From: Candidatus Rifleibacteriota bacterium
GTDB lineage: Bacteria; Muiribacteriota; Ozemobacteria; Ozemobacterales; Ozemobacteraceae
Direction: 5' to 3'
NCBI GenBank assembly: GCA_015232575.1
Contig: JADFZL010000022.1
Coordinates: 1 to 64,000 of the forward strand
DNA length: 64,000 nucleotides
Part shown: piece by piece, positions 19,622-27,809 of the stretch
How the letters are laid out: each line of letters begins with the position of its first letter
Numbering within the stretch: the stretch's first letter is position 1
Program-made: the position numbers and the translations under genes
Notes under the pieces: model-generated
Databases searched by the model: none
Told to the model about the DNA's origin: nothing
What the model saw: only the letters and a program-made list of their open reading frames with translations

Positions 19622-19743
19622 TGTCATTTCGTCCGAAGGGAGAAATCTCAATGCGTTGGAAGTAGCACCATTGCCACTGCAGAGCAAGAGCTGAGTCGTC
19701 AGGCCATATCATGCGGAGATCTCTCCCTTCGGTCGAGATGACA
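19622..19743. repeat. Family A repeat, long form, left copy
   Basis: Same arms as the short form, but with an internal block of about 60 bases containing GTTGGAAGTAGCACCATTGC. It is about 90 percent identical by eye to 24003-24123 and in the same orientation. The two copies lie on either side of a two-gene segment. Confidence 0.85.
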
Positions 19744-19797
19744 ATAATTCAAAATGTATTTGCACAACCAATTAGCTTAGCTGTCCCTTTTCACATT

Positions 19798-19880
19798 ACC
19801 TTTTTGGGATTGCACCCCATTCGCTCGAGATGCCAGCTCAACCGAAATTAACACGCAAATATGTCCCCTTATTTAAGATT
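19798..19880 (+). repeat. Family C repeat, left inverted copy
   Basis: The segment from CCTTTTTGGGATTGCACCCC to TCCCCTTATTTAAGATT matches, in inverted orientation, the segment 23908-23992. Part of it (TTAACACGCAAAT...TTA) also recurs at 34352-34405. Confidence 0.75.
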
Positions 19881-19990
19881 TTTCGTCCTTAGGGCAAAAT
19901 TGTTTAAGAATTTCTATTTTTTGGAAGGAAAGGGTTTCGAGGCAGTTCCCTATACTTGTTTTCATTCTTGACCGCATGGAGGAAAATCTT

Positions 19991-21022
19991 ATGATTCTGA
20001 GCACTTTCAGTCGCGCGTTCTTGTTCTGTGTTGGCCTCTTTTATTTTTGCGTAGTTGCCTCTGCCTCTGCCGCTTCCGCTTCCCCTCGTGAGGAGGCGCG
20101 TATGCTTTTTGCTGCCGGAAAAAAGTCTGAAGCAGCAGTTGTTCTCGAACAGGCGATCGCGATAAAGCCTTCCCCCGATCTTTTTATCGAGCTGGCATCA
20201 ATGCTTGGAAAGACAGGCGATTACAGCAGGGCGTTGTCAGTTGCCCAGAAAGGGTGCGATGCGTTTCCCGGAAAACCCGGGCTTGAAAACCTTCGGGGCC
20301 TAATACTTTTTCGGAGTGGCGACCCCGAGGCGGCAAAAAACTGCTGGAAAAACCTCCTGGCTATGCACCCTGGTGACGCATTCGCCACTGAATGGCTGGC
20401 AAAGCTTGAAAAGGCTCCTTCCAACGACACTTCTGAGGGAAGAGGCAGTCAAGCCGCGGCAGTTTCTGAAAGCAATTCAGTAGATGCCGATGACGTGGTG
20501 CTTTCCAAGACTGATCAGGAAAAGCTTGCAGCCAGGCTCTTCGCAGGCATAAGGGCTTCGGATAAGAACGATCTTGACGGAATTGAGGCCATGTACAGGA
20601 AGCTGATTGCAAAATGTCCAGACACGGAGGCCGCCAGGGAATCATGCTGGCGCCTTTCGAATCTTTACATATATGCTCGCAATCCTTCTGATTTTCGCTC
20701 CGCAATGGAAGTCCTTGAAACATTTATGAAAAGATATGCCGGAAGTCCGGCCGAGCCCTTGATTATAAACGAGCTGATCGCGGTATACGACATGCTCGGT
20801 GAGTATGCCAAGCTGGCTGAATTATACCGGCCTGTTTTTGCTGATGAATCCAAGGTTAAAGACGAATTCTATTTCATACACGGCATTCGTTATGCTAACG
20901 CCCTTGAAAAACTCGGACAGAAGGATGCGGCAAAAGTTATCCTTGAAAACGTGAAAAGAAAGGCGGAGGGCGTAAATCAGCTTGCAGCATCACTTGCGGC
21001 GTCGCGCCTGGGCAAAAATTAG
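19991..21022 (+). CDS. Secreted tetratricopeptide-repeat protein
   Basis: About 343 residues from the ATG that has GGAGGA seven bases upstream; an ATG at 19976 overlaps that ribosome site and is less likely. The signal peptide runs to ASASAASA. TPR-like helices follow (EEARMLFAAGKKSEAAVVLEQA, ALSVAQKGCDAFPGKPGLEN), with a Ser/Asp linker near 140-170 and a second helical block. Function is protein binding outside the cytoplasm, partner unknown. It is the first of two genes in a repeat-bounded segment and probably acts with the 865-codon gene downstream. Confidence 0.7.
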   Translation: MILSTFSRAFLFCVGLFYFCVVASASAASASPREEARMLFAAGKKSEAAVVLEQAIAIKPSPDLFIELASMLGKTGDYSRALSVAQKGCDAFPGKPGLENLRGLILFRSGDPEAAKNCWKNLLAMHPGDAFATEWLAKLEKAPSNDTSEGRGSQAAAVSESNSVDADDVVLSKTDQEKLAARLFAGIRASDKNDLDGIEAMYRKLIAKCPDTEAARESCWRLSNLYIYARNPSDFRSAMEVLETFMKRYAGSPAEPLIINELIAVYDMLGEYAKLAELYRPVFADESKVKDEFYFIHGIRYANALEKLGQKDAAKVILENVKRKAEGVNQLAASLAASRLGKN

Positions 21023-21291
21023 TATTACAGTAAATTTTATAAATGGGGAATTTATATCATCTAATTTCTGCCTGATGGAGAAGTCTCACATTTGCGGAGT
21101 TAGATCTTAGCCGAAAAGTCCTGATGCCCAATATTTATGAAAATTGTTTGTCGCTGTTGAAGAGGTTTTCCATTCGTCGATTTTCTGGAATACAATAAAA
21201 AATTGACCTTTTCTCGAGGGACCAGTTGTATCAAAAACAGATTTCTTTCGGCTTGTTTTTCCTTGATATTTTTGAATTGGAGGGTTTTACA

Positions 21292-23823
21292 ATGAATACT
21301 TTCGGGTTTTGTTTAAAAAAACACCGCGGCATGATTCTGGCGTTCTGTGTATGGTTTCTACTGGCTCCTATTGCCGAGTCTTTTGCGGAGGACGTCGGAG
21401 AGAAAAAAGTGTCGCCGCAGAAATACATTGAGGCAATGCTCAAACTTAGCGGAACATTGAACTCCGCTGGTGAATACGACGAGAAAATGGTTGCAGCAAG
21501 GGCCTGGGCTGAATGGGCGAACATGGTCTCCGCCGTGTATTCCGTTATTGATGATGAGTGCGAAGTACCCTTGTCCCTTTATTCTTCGCTATCGACTTTC
21601 AAATCTTCAATTGAGGCCTTGAAGGAATTTGAATCTTCCATTTCAGACGCCTTATCAAACACAATTCATGGATTGAAGATATTCAAAAAGGCATCTTTAA
21701 AAATTGCCAGATTCTCCAGAAATCAGAACTATTTCCGCAACACTTTTCATTCGATTGCCATCAGGTCTCGGTGGTTATCCCAGAAGATCAACGCGGTTCA
21801 GAACACTACGATCGGAAAGGCCCTGGAGACTATTTCCAAGATCGAACTTCCTGAAGGTGAGGAAGCTCGGGCATGGTTTGAATGGCTTAAAAGTAATCAG
21901 GGAATGGATGCGGCCAAACTTGCGCAGACCCTGGGCGTCGGTATGGCTTTTTTGGACTTTGGTCTTCAGCTTGCCGACGACAAGTGGGACGGTGCTGTCA
22001 CCTGGAAGAACGTTGACAAGGCTGCTAACATAGCTATTGCTTCGGTTGCAATTGTCGGATTTGTTGTGGCGTGTTTCTGTCCGCCGCTTGGTGCAGGAAT
22101 CACGGCGGTGGCAAGCTGGAGTGGAACAGTGCATGAAGGCCTTAAAGGGGTGCAGGAAAAGCTCATGGCCAGCCGCCTGAAATGGAGGGAAGGTTTTAAG
22201 CGGTCAATTGACTTTCTGACAATAACTGATCCTTTATATCGAACATTCTGCGAAGATTACAAGGCCGGAAAACTGAGCGAGGCTGCCAAGTCTTCTTCGC
22301 TGATATATGTTGAAACGGAATGTTCGAAAATGAAGGATGAGGAAGGTTCCTCGGCAAAGGCCTACGAAAAGATGCTCAATCAGGCTATTCTCATGAGCTA
22401 TTACAGTTCTTCCGATGCCGGACTTCCACCCAGAGAGAAGATGTGGGAGTTGTTTGCAAAAAAAGCTGATTACATGAAATATATTCCTCAGGATCCCTCG
22501 CAAAAACCTGAAGAATCTTGGTATGAAATCGCAATGGGATTGATGACGGGTACCACGCCGTTCCAGGACGCTGGAAATACTATCATCGAAGAAAAGGTTG
22601 CCTTACCATGGTTCAATCCTGATTACGTGATTTATAAGACCTTCAGGGAGTCTGCCAAGAAGTTGTCCGTTGCAAAGGGATTGTCAGATCTTCTGACAAG
22701 GAGAATCGAACAGTCTCCTTTCCACTACATTCCAATTATCTGTTATTCCTTCGAGAGTCTCACATCCGAATTTTTTGCTGAAAGCTTCGCTGCAGACTGT
22801 CTTATGGTGGCGCAAATAGAGACTCTTGGACTGGCCAAACTTGTCGAGAATTCTGTGAACAAACTGACGAAAATGATGGATGAGGCGGAGACTTCTTTTC
22901 ATAAGACGAGTGACAAATCATTTGATTCCAAAGGAAAGTCGATCGAAGCCCTGAAAAAAATGCTTGATTTATATGATCAGGCAGACAAGCAGGGTTCGCT
23001 GGACGCTGTTAGCAATTTCGGGAAGAACCTTATAAATATTATCGTAATGCGTTCTGCAGAAATTAAGAAATACACCGGCTTTTCCCCGGATGATGTAAAA
23101 AGCATGGGAAATGTATCCTTGCAGGATGTAATGAAAAACGAGGAATGGAAAAAGTGCGTTGAGGCAATCCTTTACAAAGCTGGAAACGATAAGGGAGAGA
23201 AAGCTGTCGAAACAATAAAGCTTCTTGATCAGGTTAAGACGTTCCTGGACCTTTCAGCGATTATGAAAATGGTTGCAAAAGACCGAAAGGAAGGTCAAAA
23301 TTTAGAGAGCAAGATCAAGGATGAGATTCTGAAGAAATTCCTTACCGAATACACTGCAGATCTGCATGAACAAACAATTCGGGGCGAATGGCTTTCCCAG
23401 CATCTCAACGGATATTATTTAAGTCTTGGTACTGTCCTGGACTGGTTTTCAGGGGTTGAGCCCCCGATCAAATCCCTCACAATAAGTGCCACTGCAATCG
23501 AAGATTTTTCAAAAAAGATGGAAAAGAGGTCTGAATCGTTCATTTCTTTGCTTAAAAAACGCCTGGAAGAATTGTCGAATGAATCATCTTCTGACAAAGA
23601 ATTCATTGGGAAGGTCATGGCTGCATACGAAAAAATAGGCTCCCCCATTGAAATGGATATTGATTCTGACGACAAGGAAGACTCAAAAGATATTTTCAAA
23701 TATCCTGGAGAGCTCAAGGCAATTGATCCTGAAAAGGAATTGGACATTACTGCCTTGGAATCCTCTATTGGAGGCGATTCTTTGGACAAGGAATTCAAGC
23801 TCTTGACCTCAGGGGCTGAATAA
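21292..23823 (+). CDS. Large secreted helical protein of unknown function
   Basis: Not recognised. From the ATG with GGAGGG seven bases upstream it has 843 residues; an in-frame TTG at 21226 would place 22 extra residues before the signal peptide. The signal peptide ends ESFAED. The rest is predominantly helical and rich in Lys/Glu/Ser. A strongly hydrophobic stretch near mature residue 230 (ASVAIVGFVVACFCPPLGAG) could be a membrane hairpin. No catalytic motif is visible. It follows the secreted TPR gene after a gap of about 270 bases and ends near the right-hand repeats of the cassette. A colicin-like or surface role is conceivable, but nothing here proves it. Confidence 0.6.
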   Translation: MNTFGFCLKKHRGMILAFCVWFLLAPIAESFAEDVGEKKVSPQKYIEAMLKLSGTLNSAGEYDEKMVAARAWAEWANMVSAVYSVIDDECEVPLSLYSSLSTFKSSIEALKEFESSISDALSNTIHGLKIFKKASLKIARFSRNQNYFRNTFHSIAIRSRWLSQKINAVQNTTIGKALETISKIELPEGEEARAWFEWLKSNQGMDAAKLAQTLGVGMAFLDFGLQLADDKWDGAVTWKNVDKAANIAIASVAIVGFVVACFCPPLGAGITAVASWSGTVHEGLKGVQEKLMASRLKWREGFKRSIDFLTITDPLYRTFCEDYKAGKLSEAAKSSSLIYVETECSKMKDEEGSSAKAYEKMLNQAILMSYYSSSDAGLPPREKMWELFAKKADYMKYIPQDPSQKPEESWYEIAMGLMTGTTPFQDAGNTIIEEKVALPWFNPDYVIYKTFRESAKKLSVAKGLSDLLTRRIEQSPFHYIPIICYSFESLTSEFFAESFAADCLMVAQIETLGLAKLVENSVNKLTKMMDEAETSFHKTSDKSFDSKGKSIEALKKMLDLYDQADKQGSLDAVSNFGKNLINIIVMRSAEIKKYTGFSPDDVKSMGNVSLQDVMKNEEWKKCVEAILYKAGNDKGEKAVETIKLLDQVKTFLDLSAIMKMVAKDRKEGQNLESKIKDEILKKFLTEYTADLHEQTIRGEWLSQHLNGYYLSLGTVLDWFSGVEPPIKSLTISATAIEDFSKKMEKRSESFISLLKKRLEELSNESSSDKEFIGKVMAAYEKIGSPIEMDIDSDDKEDSKDIFKYPGELKAIDPEKELDITALESSIGGDSLDKEFKLLTSGAE

Positions 23824-23907
23824 GTGAAATACGTTCGCCTGAAGTTACCATTTGAATAGCCTTCCCTTCTGCGATAAGTGCCAAATTCTCGCAGGGTTAG
23901 TATTCAA

Positions 23908-23992
23908 AATCTTAAATAAGGGGACACATTTGCGTGTTAACTATGCTTGGATATATCATCTCGAACGAATGGAGTGCAATCCCAAAAAAAGG
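23908..23992 (-). repeat. Family C repeat, right inverted copy
   Basis: Reverse complement of 19798-19880 with scattered differences. Shared blocks include AATCTTAAATAAGGGGACA, TGCGTGTTAA and GAGTGCAATCCC. It is followed at once by a family A long repeat. Confidence 0.75.
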
Positions 23993-24002
23993 TATTTTTT
24001 GC

Positions 24003-24123
24003 TGTCATTTCGACCGAAGGGAGAAATCTCAGTGAGTTGGAAGTAACACCATTGCCGCTGCAGGGCAGGAACTGAATCTTCAGGCAGATCATACGGAGAT
24101 CTCTCCCTTCGGTCGAGATGACA
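24003..24123. repeat. Family A repeat, long form, right copy
   Basis: Direct copy of 19622-19743 with about a dozen differences and one single-base length change. Together they bracket 19744-24002. Confidence 0.85.
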
Positions 24124-24187
24124 TCGTATTAGCGCCCTCAGTTATTTAAATTTGCTCTAATAAGTCAAGAATCTAGTCTTATTTTAG

Positions 24188-26620
24188 ATGATAAACAAGG
24201 AAAATGATTCCAGTTGCGTAAACTTGCTGAAAAATAGAATGAACAGGCACAATTTCAGGCAGCGGAAGGGCGCTTTGATGTTTCTTTTTCTGGGCGCTTT
24301 CGGACTTCTTGTTGTTTTATCAATGAGTCTTTTTGGAAGATTTCGAGCTCATGTACAGAATGTAACTTTTATTGACCAGGGAATTATTGCCAGATATTTT
24401 CTGGAAGCCATGAGCGACGACATTATCAGACAACTGAAAGACCAGTATGAAAAAAAGAATGGTTTGTTTTTCGACAAAACATCTGAATGGCTGAAATCTG
24501 CCGGGACTTCCCATGACACTGATTTCAAGGCATCGCAGCTTGGTTGTACACCTGGAAAATTGGTGAAAAAACTTGCTTCAAATTATGCTGGCTCTTCCCG
24601 TCTGATGTTTGAATACGATCCTGATCCAAAAATTTCATTCGGAGAATGGAAAACACTTGAGCCGCCTGATATCTTTTCAATGTCAGCTAACAATAAATGG
24701 CCGGAAAAGGAAGGAAAAATATCCGTTGAATCCTGGGCTTCAATTAATGGTACAAAATTCAGATTGAAAGTATCAAGGCGTTTTAAATTTGCATTGCGGC
24801 TTCTTCCGGTACTTAAAGATTTCGCATGGTATTTTGATTCTCTTCACGAGGAACAGAAATCGTCTTCAGGTGAAGATGCAGATAATCTCAACGTATTGCC
24901 GCTTGATTACGGGGAAATAACTGATAACAAGATATTTCCTCTTTCCCTGTCAACCTTTTGTGAAGGAATTGGTGCGAAAATACTTTTGAACCCTGATTTG
25001 AATGGCAGAGTTTTTCTTGGTGATGAAGATAATCTGATGTTTCTCAACATGGGCGGAGAAATAGAACTTCCGCTCAGAAAAGGAAGATTCAGTGATCTTT
25101 ACTTAATACGCAGAGACCATTTTGATGTACCGCCCGAAGACTCAGGTGATATTTTTAAACCTGAATCTCTGCAGCTGTTCAAAGCTCTCTCGCTTGAAAG
25201 TCTGAGCATATTTGCAAAAGCCGATGATCCGAATTCCCTGAACCGATCGATAAGATCGCTTAAAGTTAATGCGATTAACGAGCAGACAAACGCTCCAGAT
25301 CCTTATACTACAGCCACGCTTTTTGTACTGGGTTTTGGAAGTGAACTTTCAGGAAATACTGCAAACGGTCTTTTCAGTGATAACGGCTGGAGTCTGAACA
25401 CATTTCTGAAAAATGATCCGGGCTTGAAGTACATTCAAAAATCCGCAGATTCCATCACGATGTCGTCTGCCATCCGCCCCTACGGGCTATCTCCTGACTG
25501 GCGTATTGTAAGAGGACTTTCAAGTTCCTCAGCCCTTGCCAAAGGTGGATGGCAGCAGATATTGAATTCCGGAACCAGTTTGATTCCTCTCAGGCAAATA
25601 TTCGGACCTCTGGCAAGAAGATTCATGGTGCTTTCTTATCACAATATTGGCAGTGTCGATGGACCGCTTCCATATCAGACCTCTTCGGAATACAGTCCAC
25701 CAGAGCTTACCAAACCAGGTTATTCTGAGGAAAAATACTCATTCAACCCTCCAGGACCCGGTGGTAAAAGTAACTACACAAATTATGCAAAACTCATGTC
25801 TCGAATCGTATCCGGAGATTTTAATCGCATTCGTGAATATACTTCTCAGTCAGTAAAGTTTCCCGATGGTTTTGAAGGCTATGAGCTTGAACCTGAAAGA
25901 AAGTCGCTTCCAAGACTCAGGCCACGTGGTTCCCGTGATTTCAAAAGTCCTGAAGGAATAACGTTTTCTCAGAAGGGCAGATTTTCATTGCTTAAAGACT
26001 ACGTTTCATTATCAGATACTCCTGATAACGCGCTCACCGGTTTGAAAGCACGCATTACCGGCTATTTCAAAAGTGGTCAGGAATTCTTGAAAAGAGCCAC
26101 CAGAACCGACGAAAAAGGTGCCAGATGCTTTGATGCATCAGGAATTTCATATGTTGAAGGCGATTTAACACTTTCTGAGGGAATAAATGATAAAATATTC
26201 GGAGGAATCGTAATTGTTAACGGTTCACTGACTCTTGGAAACATTCACAGGGGTTTGAAAATTCTTTCCGAAGCGGAGATTTACAAAGTAGCATCTGAAC
26301 TCAAACAGTCAGATTTTATAACTTTTGTCGTAAACCCATCGAAAACAAATAAAATTACATTAACTGGTGATAAATATGTTGGAGTACAACTGGTAATGCT
26401 TTCTCCGGATAATCCTACTCCTCTTATTCCTCAGAACCCATTTTTGTTCGTTGGAGGCCTCGCAATCAGCAGACCTGATGTTAAAAGACTTACAGCATCT
26501 CTGAAAAAAGGAGACAAGGAAACAGTTCTGTATTATTGTCCATGTATGGGTACAACTCCTGCAGATCTGTTTTTCGATGTTAATTCTGCAAACATTTCCT
26601 TCGAGTTTGGCTTACAATGA
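24188..26620 (+). CDS. PilX/GspK-like pilus assembly protein
   Basis: A 810-residue protein with a short basic leader and one N-terminal membrane helix (GALMFLFLGAFGLLVVLSMS), the usual layout of PilX/GspK-type minor pseudopilins; the leader lacks the Glu5 of major pilins. The bulk is an extracytoplasmic domain of unknown fold, and near residue 655 (VEGDLTLSEGI, GGIVIVNGSLTL) it has a beta-helix-like pattern. Neither the first ATG nor the ATG at 24239 has a good ribosome site, so the start is uncertain. The stop overlaps the start of the next pseudopilin gene by four bases, forming a three-gene operon. Confidence 0.65.
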   Translation: MINKENDSSCVNLLKNRMNRHNFRQRKGALMFLFLGAFGLLVVLSMSLFGRFRAHVQNVTFIDQGIIARYFLEAMSDDIIRQLKDQYEKKNGLFFDKTSEWLKSAGTSHDTDFKASQLGCTPGKLVKKLASNYAGSSRLMFEYDPDPKISFGEWKTLEPPDIFSMSANNKWPEKEGKISVESWASINGTKFRLKVSRRFKFALRLLPVLKDFAWYFDSLHEEQKSSSGEDADNLNVLPLDYGEITDNKIFPLSLSTFCEGIGAKILLNPDLNGRVFLGDEDNLMFLNMGGEIELPLRKGRFSDLYLIRRDHFDVPPEDSGDIFKPESLQLFKALSLESLSIFAKADDPNSLNRSIRSLKVNAINEQTNAPDPYTTATLFVLGFGSELSGNTANGLFSDNGWSLNTFLKNDPGLKYIQKSADSITMSSAIRPYGLSPDWRIVRGLSSSSALAKGGWQQILNSGTSLIPLRQIFGPLARRFMVLSYHNIGSVDGPLPYQTSSEYSPPELTKPGYSEEKYSFNPPGPGGKSNYTNYAKLMSRIVSGDFNRIREYTSQSVKFPDGFEGYELEPERKSLPRLRPRGSRDFKSPEGITFSQKGRFSLLKDYVSLSDTPDNALTGLKARITGYFKSGQEFLKRATRTDEKGARCFDASGISYVEGDLTLSEGINDKIFGGIVIVNGSLTLGNIHRGLKILSEAEIYKVASELKQSDFITFVVNPSKTNKITLTGDKYVGVQLVMLSPDNPTPLIPQNPFLFVGGLAISRPDVKRLTASLKKGDKETVLYYCPCMGTTPADLFFDVNSANISFEFGLQ

Positions 26621-27114
26621 TAAAATATTACAATGAAAAGATATCGCCTTTTAAAAGAAAACTCGGTTTTTCAATGATGGAAGTCGTTGTAGTTTTTGTA
26701 ATGGTTGTTATTGTACTTTTTCCTCTGTTTATGATGAAATGGAAAACCACCCGTCAGATTTTTGATATCAGAAAACACGTGGTTGCATCACAAATTGCAC
26801 GATCAATCCTTGATCGGTATCTTGCCCTTCCATTTTATGATTGTACTGAGAAACTTGAAAAGTTAAAAAATGGTTTTGATGTAATGAGCGATCCGATGAT
26901 TGGCGAAATTGCTCCAATTGAAGGTGCTGGAAAGTTGCTGAGTGAGTATCTTGAGCTTACTAAGCAGTTTAAATGCCAGGTTTTCTGGGAAACAGACAAT
27001 TCTGCCAGCCCTTCTCAGATATCCATTCGCGTGAGAGTTGCTTATTCCTGGCCAACAACTCAGAATGAACAGGGCGCTTATGTAGAATTTGAAGGAGTAA
27101 AAATCAGACAATGA
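26617..27114 (+). CDS. Type IV pilin-like protein (pseudopilin)
   Basis: 165 residues with a prepilin N-terminus: a basic leader, then KLG cleaved before FSMMEVVVVFVMVVIVLFPLF, with Glu at mature position 5. The globular part is short with one Cys pair. Prepilin peptidase should process it and the type IV pilus or type II secretion machinery should assemble it. It overlaps the preceding PilX-like gene (ATGA) and the following pseudopilin gene, so the three are translationally coupled. Confidence 0.82.
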   Translation: MIKYYNEKISPFKRKLGFSMMEVVVVFVMVVIVLFPLFMMKWKTTRQIFDIRKHVVASQIARSILDRYLALPFYDCTEKLEKLKNGFDVMSDPMIGEIAPIEGAGKLLSEYLELTKQFKCQVFWETDNSASPSQISIRVRVAYSWPTTQNEQGAYVEFEGVKIRQ

Positions 27115-27680
27115 ACGCCTCCTTCAGAAGAGCTTTTACAGTAATTGAGATTCTTTTTTCACTTGCGCTGGCGAGTGTTGTACTTTTAGTGGTAACAGTT
27201 ATTGTTTCACGCTCACAAGTTGTATTTCAACTCGGAAATGAGCTTGTTGATGCTCAATCACTTCTTGGGAATTCAATTACAATCTTAACAGCAGATTTTA
27301 AATCAATGACACGCTTTATTGGTCTGAAAGATGGAGTTGAAATTGAATTCGAAGTCTTCGGAAATCATGGTAAGGAGACTGTGAAGTACAGGTTTGACAA
27401 GGCTGATAAAAGCTTAAAAAGAGAATCAGATAAAAGTTTTTCAACAGATTTTAAATCAAAGGGAATGATCGAATATCTTAATTTCTCAACAGTATTCAGT
27501 TCGGCATTACCCGCAGAGAAGGCCGACTCATACAATTCATCTGCCGGAATACCAGATCACGTAAATCTGGTCATGTACCTCGTTTCAACAGAAAACGACA
27601 GAATGCAGGCAAAGGTAAGACTGCCAATAATCGTTCAGTTCTACTCCGAAGGATTCAAGAAGAACAAGTTTATAAAGTAG
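27111..27680 (+). CDS. Type IV pilin-like protein (PilW/GspJ-like pseudopilin)
   Basis: 189 residues. The N-terminus RRAFTVIEILFSLALASVVLLVV is a prepilin helix with Glu5, though the residue before the cleavage site is Ala rather than the usual Gly. The size and the last position of the operon resemble PilW/GspJ minor pilins. It overlaps the upstream gene by four bases (ATGA). No core pilus ATPase or secretin gene is in the window, so the machinery must be encoded elsewhere. Confidence 0.78.
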   Translation: MNASFRRAFTVIEILFSLALASVVLLVVTVIVSRSQVVFQLGNELVDAQSLLGNSITILTADFKSMTRFIGLKDGVEIEFEVFGNHGKETVKYRFDKADKSLKRESDKSFSTDFKSKGMIEYLNFSTVFSSALPAEKADSYNSSAGIPDHVNLVMYLVSTENDRMQAKVRLPIIVQFYSEGFKKNKFIK

Positions 27681-27705
27681 AATAGCCTGAATGCAAGATT
27701 CACTA

Positions 27706-27800
27706 TTATGGCATCATTGATCCTTATATTTCCTCTTCTGTTTAAAACAAGAGTTGTTCTATATTCTTCTTCGACTAAAACAAGCCTTCTTTTTTAAATA
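27706..27800. repeat. Family D repeat, copy 1
   Basis: A stretch containing TTCCTCTTCTGTTTAAAACAAG and GACTAAAACAAGCCTT resembles 34438-34535 over about 90 bases. Here it fills the gap between the pseudopilin operon and the convergent histidine kinase gene and may help to end transcription. Confidence 0.55.
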
Positions 27801-27809
27801 TAATTCCTT

